From positions 1 through 64,000 of the forward strand of contig NZ_JAJHUO010000008.1 in NCBI RefSeq assembly GCF_020859565.1: a DNA stretch of 64,000 nt, read 5' to 3'. The stretch comes from Saccharothrix luteola. GTDB taxonomy: Bacteria; Actinomycetota; Actinomycetes; Mycobacteriales; Pseudonocardiaceae. This document shows, one piece after another, positions 52,461-61,209 of the stretch (positions within the stretch are counted from its first letter, which is position 1; the number at the start of each line of letters is the position of its first letter). Both the position numbers and the translations under genes were made by a program. Below the pieces are notes generated by a model, which saw nothing but the letters and a program-made list of their open reading frames with translations, did not search any database and was not told the DNA's origin.

Positions 52461-53845
52461 GGCAGGGTCACGCCGCCCAGCGCCCGCAGCTGCGGGGTCA
52501 ACAGGTCCGCGTCACCCACCAGCACGCCGGTGAACGACGTCGGCGCGAAGAACTCCAACGCCACCTCGGTGACCTGCTCGACGGTGACCGCCGCCAGCCG
52601 GCCCGGGTGCCCGGTGAACCACTCGACGTCCAGCCCGAGCCCGGCGAGGTTCATCAGGAACGACGCCAGCCCGCCCTGCGACGACGTCGCGGTCAGCAGC
52701 GACCCGATCGCGTACCGGCGCGCGGTGTCCACCTCGGACTCCGTCGGCGGCACGAGACCCAGCTTGCCCAGCTCGTACCGGGTCTCCAGCAGCGCCGCCG
52801 CGGTCACCTCGCTCGCGGTGTCGGCGTCCACCAGCAGCGTCGCGCCGCCCGGCGTGAACTCCGGGTGCGACCGCGCGCTGTAGGTGTAGCCCTTGTCCTC
52901 GCGGATGTTCTCCACCAGCCGGGACGAGAAGAACCCGCCGAACACCAGGTTCGCCAGCTGCAACGCCGGGTACCGGTCGTCGGTGCGCTCCAGCCCGCGC
53001 CCGGCGAGCCGGATCTGGGACTGCACGGCGCCGGGGCGGTGCACGAACAGCACGTCACCACCCCGCACGGGCGGCAGCGGCGACAACGCCACCGCGGTGC
53101 CCTCGCCGGTCCAGCCGCCCAGCGCGCCCTCGACCGCGCGCACCGCCGCGTCCGGCGACACGTCGCCGACCACGACGATCACCGAACCGCGCGGCAGCAC
53201 GGCCGACGAGTGCAGCGCCAGCACGTCGTCCCGCGTCACCGCCTCGACCTCGTCCGCCTCGGGCATCTCCTTGGCGAACGGGTGGTCGCCGTACAGGTGG
53301 CGCTGCAACGCCTCCCGCGCGATCACGTTCGGCTGCGAGCGCGCCAACCGGATCCGCTCCACCAACCGCGCGCGTTCCCGCTCGACCTCGTCGGCCGGGT
53401 AGGTCGCGCCGGTCAGCACGTCCCGCAGCACGTCCAGCACGGTCTCGAAACCGGACACCAGCGCGTTGCCGGAGAACGCCAGCCGCTCCGGGTCGACCAC
53501 CGCGTCCAGCTCGCCGCCGACGAGGGCCAGCTCGGTGTCCACGTCCACCCGGCTGCGGGTGGCCGTGCCGGTGAGGATCGTGTTCGCCAGCACCTCGGCG
53601 CGGGCCGCGTGCGTCGAGCCGACGCTGCTCGCCGCCGGGTCGCCGAACGGGATCCGCAGCCGCACCTCCACGAGAGGCACCGAGTCCCGGCGCACGGCCA
53701 GCACCCGCAGGCCGTTGGCCAGCGTGGTGTCGACGGTGTCCAGGTCCGCCGCCGCCCGCTGCTCGCCCAGCTCCGGGAACGGGCGAGGCCCTAGCTCCGT
53801 ACGGCCGATCTCCTCGGCGCTGCGGTGCTTGGTCGGGGCGCTCAC
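52457..53845 (-). CDS. M16-family peptidase-like subunit (non-catalytic)
   Basis: A 462-residue M16 (insulinase-like) protein paired with the gene upstream. It keeps the two-domain fold (LANGLRVLAVRRDSVPLVEV, GSVIVVVGDVSPDAAVRAVE, NIREDKGYTYSARSHPEFTP) but lacks the HxxEH zinc motif; the equivalent segment reads SSVGSTHAARAEVL. In heterodimeric bacterial M16 enzymes one partner holds zinc and the other, with an R/Y pair in its C-terminal half as seen here in KGYTYSAR, completes the substrate site. GTG 53845 overlaps the upstream stop as GTGA. Confidence 0.88.
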   Translation of the reverse strand: MSAPTKHRSAEEIGRTELGPRPFPELGEQRAAADLDTVDTTLANGLRVLAVRRDSVPLVEVRLRIPFGDPAASSVGSTHAARAEVLANTILTGTATRSRVDVDTELALVGGELDAVVDPERLAFSGNALVSGFETVLDVLRDVLTGATYPADEVERERARLVERIRLARSQPNVIAREALQRHLYGDHPFAKEMPEADEVEAVTRDDVLALHSSAVLPRGSVIVVVGDVSPDAAVRAVEGALGGWTGEGTAVALSPLPPVRGGDVLFVHRPGAVQSQIRLAGRGLERTDDRYPALQLANLVFGGFFSSRLVENIREDKGYTYSARSHPEFTPGGATLLVDADTASEVTAAALLETRYELGKLGLVPPTESEVDTARRYAIGSLLTATSSQGGLASFLMNLAGLGLDVEWFTGHPGRLAAVTVEQVTEVALEFFAPTSFTGVLVGDADLLTPQLRALGGVTLP

Positions 53846-55128
53846 TCGGTACCTCCGTCGGCGGGGTTGAGGATCAGGACGGCGCGCGAGTCGGGCCGCA
53901 ACGCCTTGGCCGCCGCGGCGACCTCGTCGGTGGTGATGCCGGCCAGCTTCTCCGGCAGCTCGTACAGCAGCTCCGCCCGCCCGAACAGCAGCTCGGCCGA
54001 CCCGAGCCCCAGGGTCCGGCTGGTGAGCCGGTCGTGCTCGCGGTGCATGGTCGACACCCAGCGGGCGGTGACCTTCGCCAACTCCTGCTCCGTCGGCCCT
54101 TCCTCGGCCAACCGCAGCAGCTCCTCGTCCACCGCCGCGAGCACCTGCTCGGAGGTGACCTCCGCCGGGTGGATCGCGGTGATGCTGAACGTGTCGGGGT
54201 CGCGCGCCTCCAACGGCCCGAACAGACCGCACCCGGCGCCGACGTCGACCACGATCGCGTCGCGGTGCACCAGTCGCTGCTGCAGCCGCGACCCGTCGCC
54301 GTCGGTGAGCACACCGGCCAGGACCAGGTACGCGAGGTAGCCCTCGACCTCGTTCACCGGGTCCGGGATGCGGTAGCCCACGGCGATGGCGGGCATCGGC
54401 GCGTGCTTGTCGGTGTGCTCGGCCCGCAGCTCGCCCTTCGGCGCGGCCTCGGCGAACGACGGCCGGGACGGCACCGGTCGGGCGGGCACGTCACCGAAGT
54501 GCTTCTCGACGAGTGCCTTCGCCCCTTCGGGGTCGAAGTCGCCCGCCACCGTCAGCACGGCGTTGCCCGGCGCGTAGTAGGTGTCGAAGAACGCGGCGCA
54601 GTCGTCCACGGTGGCGTTCTCCAGATCGGTGAAGTCGCCGTAGCCGTTGTGCGCGTTGGGGAAGGTCTGGAACAGGACCGGCGGCAGGAGGATCCACGGG
54701 AACCCGCCGTACGGTCGGTTGAGCACGTTGAGCCTGATCTCCTCCTTCACGACGTCGATCTGGTTGCGCAGGTTCTCCTCGGTGATCTTCGGCGCCCGCA
54801 TGCGGTCCGCCTCGAGGAACAGAGCCCGCTCCAGCGCCGCCGACGGCAGCACTTCGTAGTAGTCGGTGTAGTCGGGGTGGGTCGACCCGTTGAACGTGCC
54901 GCCCGAGGACTGCACGTGCCGGAAGTGGGCCAGCTTCTCCAGGCTCTCGCTGCCCTGGAACATGAGGTGCTCGAAGAGGTGGGCGAACCCCGTCCGCCCC
55001 TCGGGCTCGGAGCGGAAACCCACGTCGTAGTGCACGCTCACCCCGACGACCGGGGCGCTGCGGTCGGGTGCGAGCACCACCCGCAGACCGTTGGGAAGCG
55101 TGAACCTGTGCAGTTCGGGTAGCGCCAT
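53842..55128 (-). CDS. M16-family zinc metallopeptidase (catalytic subunit)
   Basis: A 428-residue M16 peptidase. The inverted zinc motif HLFEH lies in GFAHLFEHLMFQGSE near residue 50, and the distal glutamate is in DVVKEEIRLNVLNRPY. It should degrade peptides inside the cell as a heterodimer with the adjacent subunit. No signal peptide is present. It is the first gene of the M16-M16-nudC operon and starts at ATG 55128. Confidence 0.9.
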   Translation of the reverse strand: MALPELHRFTLPNGLRVVLAPDRSAPVVGVSVHYDVGFRSEPEGRTGFAHLFEHLMFQGSESLEKLAHFRHVQSSGGTFNGSTHPDYTDYYEVLPSAALERALFLEADRMRAPKITEENLRNQIDVVKEEIRLNVLNRPYGGFPWILLPPVLFQTFPNAHNGYGDFTDLENATVDDCAAFFDTYYAPGNAVLTVAGDFDPEGAKALVEKHFGDVPARPVPSRPSFAEAAPKGELRAEHTDKHAPMPAIAVGYRIPDPVNEVEGYLAYLVLAGVLTDGDGSRLQQRLVHRDAIVVDVGAGCGLFGPLEARDPDTFSITAIHPAEVTSEQVLAAVDEELLRLAEEGPTEQELAKVTARWVSTMHREHDRLTSRTLGLGSAELLFGRAELLYELPEKLAGITTDEVAAAAKALRPDSRAVLILNPADGGTE

Positions 55129-55411
55129 GAACGCAGCCTACGGGTTCACACCACCGCCGGGCTCGATGGTCGCCCACCCACCGAAGCATCCCGCTACGCC
55201 CAGCGCGAACCGACCGGGTTCCGACCGGCCGACCAGCGCCTCGACCGCCGATCCGGAACCGGGCACGCGCCCGCGCCGGTCCGGACCACCACCTGTCTCA
55301 GCAGGCCGCCAACCCGGTGGAGCCGGCGCGTGTGGACACCGGGTCGACTGCGGCTGCGCCCCCCGTGGACCTTCGCCCGCCGCCCGCGGGTTCGTGTTGG
55401 GGGATGGCTCC

Positions 55412-55440
55412 AGTGTCGAACTTCTGTTCGAGATGTGCAA
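55412..55440 (-). promoter_or_regulatory. Orphan LexA-box (SOS) promoter, copy B
   Basis: The perfect actinobacterial SOS box TCGAACTTCTGTTCGA (55416-55431) lies between a minus-strand -35 TTGCAC (55440-55435) and -10 GACACT (55417-55412), spacer 17. The flanks match copy A at 59840-59869, but the ATG there is ATC here. The surrounding gap 55129-55464 has no recognisable gene. It may also sit upstream of the M16 operon, which begins 284 bases downstream. Confidence 0.75.
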
Positions 55441-55464
55441 GATCACTTTCGAGTGAACGTCGGG

Positions 55465-57105
55465 TCAGCCCCGCAACGACCGCAGGTGACCCGCCTGCGC
55501 CAGCACCCCGTCCACCGCGCCCAGGAACGCCGGGAACCGCTGCGCGAACCGCCGCAGGTCACCGCCCTGCTCCGCCTCGCCGAACCAGTACAGCCCCGGC
55601 CGCGTGCCGGCGAACGTGGCCAACCACCGCTCCGTCTCCCCCAGCACCACCGCGTACGGCAACGACCGCGAGAACACCATCTCCCGATCGGACTCCGGGA
55701 TGTCCTGCGGCGTCGCCGTGTGCAGGTACCCGCGCAACCCCCGCACGTGCTCCAACAAGACGCTGCCGCGCTTGGTCCGCGCGGGCATGGTGCGCGCGCC
55801 CACCGCCAACGCCACCCCGGCGACCACGACCACCAGCCCGAACAACGCCGCCCCGCCGGCCAGCGCCAGCACCACCGTCAGCACCGCGCCCAGCACGCCG
55901 ACACCGACACCGGCCCACCACCACAGGTTGCGCTCGGCGTCCGGCCGGCGCGCGAACCAGTTCTTCGCCACCACGTCCGCGTACAGCGCGTCCCGCACGC
56001 GAGACAGGTCGATCCGCCTGCCCCGCAGCTCCGACAGCGACACCGCGTCCACACCGTCGGGCAACAACGCCTCGTACACCGCGCGTTCGTACCCCGAGAG
56101 CGCCGGGTCGGCCGGGTTGCGCCGCACGAACCGCCAGTCGTGCCCGTCGACCTCTTCGATCCACACGTAGTTGCGCACCGCGAGGTCCACGATCGTCGCG
56201 GTCACGTCGACCACGTCCACGTGCTCGTCCACCACGGTCCCCACCTGGCCGGGCAGCACGCCGTCCGGCGAGGCGAACGCCACCCGCCCGGAACCGTCGG
56301 TGACCAGCACGTTCACCGGCCCGACCTCACCGGCCAACGCCCGCGCGTCACGGCCGCGGAGGTACCACAACAACAACCCGCCGCACAGCAGCAGCACCAC
56401 GAGCCCACCGAGCCCGGCGCCGGTGAGGGGGGTTAACGCGAACGCCGCCGCCAGCCCGGACGACTCCTCCACACGCGCGTTGGCGGGGGCCGCGCCCTCC
56501 TGCAACCCGACCGTCACGTCGACCCGCTCGCCGGCGGCCAGGCCGATCTCGGTCACCCGCACGCCGCGCCCGTCGCCCAGGTCCGCGCTGGTGCACGGCT
56601 TCGACGTGCCCGGCTCGCCGGCCAGGCAGTTCACCGACCGCGGCACGTCCGGCGTGATCACGGAGGCCTTCACCGAGTCGAGCGGGGTGTCCCAGCCGCT
56701 CGCGGGCTGCCAGCTCAGCTCCAGCGTGTCGCCGATCTTGGCGACGGCGCCGACCACGGAGTACTTGACGGTGGACGTGCCCGCCCGGAGCGCGATCCTC
56801 AGCTCGTCGTCCGACGCGGTGGCCGTGCCCGCGCCGTCCACGGCCGCGTCGCCGACCTGGAAAACCCGCTCGCGATCGGCGGAGACCGGCACGCGCAGCG
56901 GGACGACCCGCGTGGCGGTCGCGCCCTCGGGGACGGTGACCACCTCGGTCACGGTCAGCCTGCCGTCGCGCTCCAGTTTGAGCCGCACGTCCGCGCCGAC
57001 CGTCCCGGGCAGCCCGGCCGCGTCGCTCGGCTGCGCCGTCGCCGTGCCGGCACCCGCGCACAGCGCGACCGCGCAGATGGCCGCCGCTCCCCAGTTTTTC
57101 AACAC
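55465..57105 (-). CDS. DUF2207-family membrane protein
   Basis: A 546-residue protein with a signal peptide (residues 1-26, ending ATAQP), an extracytoplasmic beta-rich DUF2207 domain (LKLERDGRLTVTEVVTVPEG), a first helix (GLGGLVVLLLCGGLLLWYLR) and a large cytoplasmic part interrupted by a helical hairpin (WWAGVGVGVLGAVLTVVLAL, LFGLVVVVAGVALAVG). The family is widespread and of unknown function. GTG 57105 is chosen as the usual signal-peptide start; ATG 57156 would add 17 residues. It is divergent from the zinc peptidase pair. Confidence 0.88.
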   Translation of the reverse strand: MLKNWGAAAICAVALCAGAGTATAQPSDAAGLPGTVGADVRLKLERDGRLTVTEVVTVPEGATATRVVPLRVPVSADRERVFQVGDAAVDGAGTATASDDELRIALRAGTSTVKYSVVGAVAKIGDTLELSWQPASGWDTPLDSVKASVITPDVPRSVNCLAGEPGTSKPCTSADLGDGRGVRVTEIGLAAGERVDVTVGLQEGAAPANARVEESSGLAAAFALTPLTGAGLGGLVVLLLCGGLLLWYLRGRDARALAGEVGPVNVLVTDGSGRVAFASPDGVLPGQVGTVVDEHVDVVDVTATIVDLAVRNYVWIEEVDGHDWRFVRRNPADPALSGYERAVYEALLPDGVDAVSLSELRGRRIDLSRVRDALYADVVAKNWFARRPDAERNLWWWAGVGVGVLGAVLTVVLALAGGAALFGLVVVVAGVALAVGARTMPARTKRGSVLLEHVRGLRGYLHTATPQDIPESDREMVFSRSLPYAVVLGETERWLATFAGTRPGLYWFGEAEQGGDLRRFAQRFPAFLGAVDGVLAQAGHLRSLRG

Positions 57106-57180
57106 GGCCGCGGAGAATAGCGGAGTTCCCCTAAGCTCTTGTGCTGATTCGGGCATCCGCGATATGGGGGACCACCAGCG

Positions 57181-58428
57181 ATGACGCAACCACCGCCGCC
57201 GGGTGGCTGGCCGCCGCCACGACCGGTTGGGCCGCCGCCGATGCCCGCCCCGCTCCACCACCAACAGCCCCAGCAGTGGCCCGCCCAGCAGCCGCCGCCA
57301 CCGCAGTCCTGGCCGGGGCAGGCGCCCCCGATGCCGCCGCCGATGACCCCGCGGCACCTGCCGCCCATGGCCCCGCCGCAGCCGCCACCGGTCAACTGGG
57401 GCCCACCGCCCGGACCGCCCCCGGGCTGGGGCCCCGCCCCGATGCCGTACCCGCCGCTGCCGCGGCAGAAGAGCAAGGGCCCGCTGGTGGCCGCGCTGGT
57501 CGTCGGCTTCCTCGTGCTGGGTGTCGCCACGATCGGCATCGTGGCCGCGAACAGCAGCTCCAAGAAGCCGAGCGATTCGGCCAACGCCGGGTACGACAGC
57601 TACACATACACCCCCGAACCCACCACCACCACGACGACCACGACGACGGCGTCCACCACGTCGAGCAGCACGCGGACCACGTCGACCAGCACGCCGAAGG
57701 CCGGCCCGAAAGCCGTCATCGCGCTGGGCGACAACCCGATCCACGCGGCGGGCCTCGGCGCGTTCAACATCGGCGGCTGCCCCCTGCCGGCGATGGAGTA
57801 CTCGCCCGCCGGCCAGGACCGCTTCCTCAGGGCCTCGCTGCCGTGCATCGAGGCGATGTGGAAGCCGTCGTTCGAGCGGGCGAACCTGCCCTACCAGCCG
57901 GTCGAGCTGGTGATGGTGACGTCCCAGATCACCAACACGTGCGGCTCCGTGGGCCCGGACCGCACGGCCATGTACTGCGACGGCACCATCTACTGGACGC
58001 CGAACCACTACGCGAACGAACAGGGTTCGGCGAACCCCAACCACCCGGGCAAGTACCTGGGCCAGCTCGCGCACGAGTACGGCCACCACGTCCAGTGGCT
58101 GTCCGGCATCCTGCGGGCCTCCGGCCAGGCCCAGTACGAGAAGGGCGGCTGGGACACCCCCGAGGGCCTCGACCTGAACCGGCGCAAGGAGCTGCAGGCC
58201 ACGTGCTTCGGCGGGATGACGCTCGCGCCGCTGTCGCACGGCGCGGTGCCCGCCGACGTCATCTCGGTGGCCCTGACGGACGCGGGGAACCGGGGCGACT
58301 ACCCGATCTACCCCAACCGGGACCACGGCGCGCCCGAGCGGAACGCCGCGTGGGTCAACCACGGGTTCAAAAACAACGAGACGAGCGCGTGCAACACTTG
58401 GGTGGCGAGCGCGGCGGACGTCAGCTGA
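57181..58428 (+). CDS. Membrane-anchored YpfJ-like neutral zinc metallopeptidase (copy 1)
   Basis: A 415-residue protein: a long Pro/Gln-rich cytoplasmic N-terminus (about residues 1-95), one transmembrane helix (GPLVAALVVGFLVLGVATIG), a Thr/Ser-rich linker, and a C-terminal pfam04228-like metallopeptidase domain. The zinc motif is HEYGHHVQWLSG with a third ligand in the following RKELQATCF. The function of the family is poorly defined. A GGGGGA site precedes the ATG. It is followed after 15 bases by a paralogue. Confidence 0.88.
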   Translation: MTQPPPPGGWPPPRPVGPPPMPAPLHHQQPQQWPAQQPPPPQSWPGQAPPMPPPMTPRHLPPMAPPQPPPVNWGPPPGPPPGWGPAPMPYPPLPRQKSKGPLVAALVVGFLVLGVATIGIVAANSSSKKPSDSANAGYDSYTYTPEPTTTTTTTTTASTTSSSTRTTSTSTPKAGPKAVIALGDNPIHAAGLGAFNIGGCPLPAMEYSPAGQDRFLRASLPCIEAMWKPSFERANLPYQPVELVMVTSQITNTCGSVGPDRTAMYCDGTIYWTPNHYANEQGSANPNHPGKYLGQLAHEYGHHVQWLSGILRASGQAQYEKGGWDTPEGLDLNRRKELQATCFGGMTLAPLSHGAVPADVISVALTDAGNRGDYPIYPNRDHGAPERNAAWVNHGFKNNETSACNTWVASAADVS

Positions 58429-58443
58429 CCCGACTGGAGGACC

Positions 58444-59346
58444 GTGCACACGCCCGAGGAGACCCCCAAGAACAACCCGATCGTCCTCATCGGCGTGTTC
58501 TCGTTGATCGTGTTGTGCGTGTTGGGCCTCGGCGGCATCACGCAGCTCGAGACGTCCCGTCGGATCAACGGCCGTGCGGTGGCCGCGCCGGGCGTGACCG
58601 TCGTGCAGTCCACGGAGACGGAGGCCCCTCGGCCGCGTGCCGTGCACCGGCTGGCCGACCACCCGTTGCTCACGGCGCCCGTGCGGCTGCCCGCCGTGAC
58701 GTGCGCGTTGCCGGGGTTCGGGGTGTCGGACGCGGAGCTGGCGGCGTACTACCAGGCCGGCGTGGTGTGCCTGGACCAGGCGTGGCGGCCGGTGCTGGAG
58801 CAGGCGAACCTGCCGTTCGACTCGCCCGCGCTGGACACGTCGCCGGACCTGACCGAAGGGCCGTGCGGCTCGGCGCCCGCGGAGAGCGAGGCGGTCGCGT
58901 ACTACTGCGGTCGCAACAGGACCATCTACATGCCCACGCGGCGGCTGCGTGACAACGGCGGCGGCGAGCGCGCCGGGTCGCACCTGGCGACGTTGGCGCA
59001 CGAGTACGGGCACCACGTGCAGGCGTTGACGGGGATGCTGCGGGCGGCGGACACCAAGATCGTCGACGCGGGCGAGAAGACGCCCGCCGGGCTGGAGATG
59101 TCGCGCCGGATCGAGCTGCAGGCCAACTGCTTCGCCGGGATGTTCCTGGTGGCGGTGTCCGGGTCGATCGGGACCGGGTTGGCGCAGGAGGCGGCGGAGG
59201 ACTTCCAGTACGCCGTGGAGGAGCCGCCGGAGAAGAACGCCCACGGCAGTCCCGCCAACCAGTCCGAATGGGCGTCGCAGGGGTACACGACGGGTGTGAC
59301 GTCGTCGTGCAACACCTATGCGGCGCCGGCACCGGCCGTCGGCTGA
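58444..59346 (+). CDS. Membrane-anchored YpfJ-like neutral zinc metallopeptidase (copy 2)
   Basis: A 300-residue paralogue of the preceding protein, with a short cytoplasmic N-terminus, a transmembrane helix (NPIVLIGVFSLIVLCVLGLG) and the same C-terminal domain (HEYGHHVQALTG; RRIELQANCFAGMF). Four extracytoplasmic cysteines may form disulphides. GTG 58444 directly follows GGAGG. Tandem arrangement points to one transcript and perhaps a common substrate. The 3' end overlaps the convergent next gene by 31 bases. Confidence 0.88.
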   Translation: MHTPEETPKNNPIVLIGVFSLIVLCVLGLGGITQLETSRRINGRAVAAPGVTVVQSTETEAPRPRAVHRLADHPLLTAPVRLPAVTCALPGFGVSDAELAAYYQAGVVCLDQAWRPVLEQANLPFDSPALDTSPDLTEGPCGSAPAESEAVAYYCGRNRTIYMPTRRLRDNGGGERAGSHLATLAHEYGHHVQALTGMLRAADTKIVDAGEKTPAGLEMSRRIELQANCFAGMFLVAVSGSIGTGLAQEAAEDFQYAVEEPPEKNAHGSPANQSEWASQGYTTGVTSSCNTYAAPAPAVG

Positions 59347-59753
59347 GAACGCCTGGTCAGCAGGTAGGCGTAGAGGCCGCCGGCCAGGCCGCTCAGGCAC
59401 ATGAGCAACGTGGTCAGCCTGGCCTCGAACGGCATGCCGACCGGTGTGCTGGCGGCTGCTTGGACGGTGAACTCGGCGCTGGTGTCGGCGGGGACGACGA
59501 CTTCGACGACCTCGTCCTGCTGGTGGCCGCAGCCGTCGAGCTTGGCGGTGTGCGTCCGGTCACCGATCGTGAGTTCGACCCGGTCGTAGGCCTCCGCGTC
59601 ACCGCAGGAGGCCGGTGCGACGACGGTGGCGGCGGTCCGCTGGACCTCGGCGGACGTGCGCGGCCACCACAACGCGACCGCTGCCGCGACGGCCGCCAGG
59701 CCCACGACCAGCAGCACCAGCGCCCACCTGACCGGGCTTCGCGGAACCGCCAC
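59316..59753 (-). CDS. Small two-helix membrane protein
   Basis: A 145-residue protein with an N-terminal helix (WALVLLVVGLAAVAAAVALW), an extracytoplasmic domain with two cysteines (ASCGDAEAYDR; LDGCGHQQDE) and a C-terminal helix (LTTLLMCLSGLAGGLYAYLL). No family is recognised. The start GTG has no ribosome site, so it may be leaderless. It is convergent with the zinc peptidase gene. Confidence 0.6.
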   Translation of the reverse strand: MAVPRSPVRWALVLLVVGLAAVAAAVALWWPRTSAEVQRTAATVVAPASCGDAEAYDRVELTIGDRTHTAKLDGCGHQQDEVVEVVVPADTSAEFTVQAAASTPVGMPFEARLTTLLMCLSGLAGGLYAYLLTRRSQPTAGAGAA

Positions 59754-60525
59754 AGCGTGGATGGTCGCAGACGGAGCGGTCGGTTGTCGTGGGGGCGGAC
59801 GGGCTCCGCCGCCCCCTCAAACATCACCTGATCGTGATCTTGCACACCCTCGAACTCCTGTTCGACACTGGTCCCATGCCCAACACGACGAAACCCACCG
59901 AACCCGTTCGACCACGAGCACGTCGCCGGATGCCGCACCGCGCACCGCGACGGGATCTCCGTCCCTGGACCTGGCCGCCGCGCCGGAGAAGTCCCGGGTC
60001 CTGGTGGAGCTCTCGAACTCGGTCACCGTCGCGCCTGCGCCGGCCGACGCGGTCACCGTGCCGGGTGCGTGCGCCGTAGCGCCTCCTGAAGCCCTCAGCC
60101 AGGCCCGCACGACACCGCCCGCTCACAGGACCGCTCCACCTCGTCGGGAGCCGACACACCGCCCACCCCACGACGAGGCCGGCGCAGCCGCCCCTGAGCC
60201 GCCCCCGTCCCTGTCGTCCCTGTCGCTAGTTGTCCCTATCCGTGTCCCCGTCCGTGTCCACATCGGATTCGCATCCCGAGCCGCACCGCTCGCCAACCGC
60301 CGCCGACGCGACGTGGCACCGGGATCCACAGACGGCCGGTCTCTCCCGTCCGCGCCCACGTCGGGGGAGGCCGGCCCAGGCCTCCGGCACGTCGCCCACC
60401 GCAACCGACCGCTGACCGCCCGGCGCCGGGTGACGGCAGGTGACGGGGCGAGCGCCGGCGAGTGACCGTCGATTGTCCAGGCCTATCGCGGCGTTGCGGC
60501 CGTAGTGGGCGACGCGACGCAGAAT
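59754..60525. other. Long gap with decayed or non-coding sequence
   Basis: About 770 bases between the small membrane protein and the response regulator. Apart from the SOS promoter at 59840-59869 and a 67-codon Arg-rich frame after it (ATG 59876 to 60079), nothing coding is convincing. A different frame (about 59960-60130) reads a more protein-like segment (LDLAAAPEKSRVLVELSNSV), which suggests a gene broken by frameshifts. The response regulator promoter must lie near the right end. Confidence 0.5.
59840..59869 (+). promoter_or_regulatory. Orphan LexA-box (SOS) promoter, copy A
   Basis: TTGCAC (-35, 59840-59845) and GACACT (-10, 59864-59869) with an 18-base spacer that contains the perfect SOS box TCGAACTCCTGTTCGA (59850-59865). 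An ATG at 59876 sits where transcription should begin, so the mRNA would be leaderless. The reading frame behind it looks degenerate. Flanks are shared with copy B. Confidence 0.78.
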
Positions 60526-61209
60526 ATGGAGGTGTCGACTGCTGCCAGGGTGCTGGTGATCGAGGACGCGGAGGCGATCGGCGCCGCGGTGAGTTCCGCC
60601 TTGCGGGACGCGGGTTACCAGGTGCAGGTCCGGCCGGACGGTCGTGACCTGGAGGGCGACCTGGTCCGGTTCCGGCCGGACCTGGTGGTGCTCGACGTGA
60701 TGCTGCCCGGTCGGGACGGCTTCATGCTCCTGGAGGTCATCCGGCGGACGTGCGGGGCCGGGGTGGTGATGTTGACCGCCCGGGACGGGGTGACCGACCG
60801 GCTGCGCGGGCTCGACCGGGGTGCGGACGACTACGTGGTGAAGCCGTTCGTGCTGGCCGAGCTGGTCGCCCGGGTGAGCGCGGTGCTGCGTCGGCTGGGG
60901 CGGACGCCGTCGACCGTGCAGATCGGCGACCTGGTCGTGGACGCCGAGTCGGCGGTGGTGCTGCGGGGTGACGCGTCGATCGAGTTGACCGCCACCGAAC
61001 TGCGCCTGTTGCGGTACCTGGCCGCGCAGCGCGGGCGGGTGGTGGGCAAGACGCAGATCCTCACCGCCGTGTGGGGTTACGAGGACTACGACCCGAACCT
61101 GGTCGAGGTGCACGTCAGCGCCTTGCGCCGGAAGTTGGAGGAGCACGGGCCGCGGTTGCTGCACACCGTGCGAGGGCTGGGCTACGTGCTCAGGGCGGAC
61201 GAGACGTGA
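60526..61209 (+). CDS. OmpR-family response regulator
   Basis: A 227-residue DNA-binding response regulator. The receiver domain has the acidic pocket (VLVIEDAEAI), the phosphoacceptor in LVVLDVMLPGRDGF, the Thr in VVMLTARDG and Lys in YVVKPFVLAEL. The C-terminal winged helix contains LTATELRLLRYLAAQRGRVV and HVSALRRKLEEHGPRLLHTV. The start is uncertain: ATG 60526, GTG 60505 or GTG 60532 all fit. The stop overlaps the kinase start as GTGA, a standard two-component operon. The signal is unknown. Confidence 0.9.
   Translation: MEVSTAARVLVIEDAEAIGAAVSSALRDAGYQVQVRPDGRDLEGDLVRFRPDLVVLDVMLPGRDGFMLLEVIRRTCGAGVVMLTARDGVTDRLRGLDRGADDYVVKPFVLAELVARVSAVLRRLGRTPSTVQIGDLVVDAESAVVLRGDASIELTATELRLLRYLAAQRGRVVGKTQILTAVWGYEDYDPNLVEVHVSALRRKLEEHGPRLLHTVRGLGYVLRADET

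Noticed and set aside
59876..60079. Arg-rich 67-codon frame behind SOS promoter copy A as a real gene
   Set aside because: Composition is noise-like and the more protein-like reading is in another frame, so decay is more likely.
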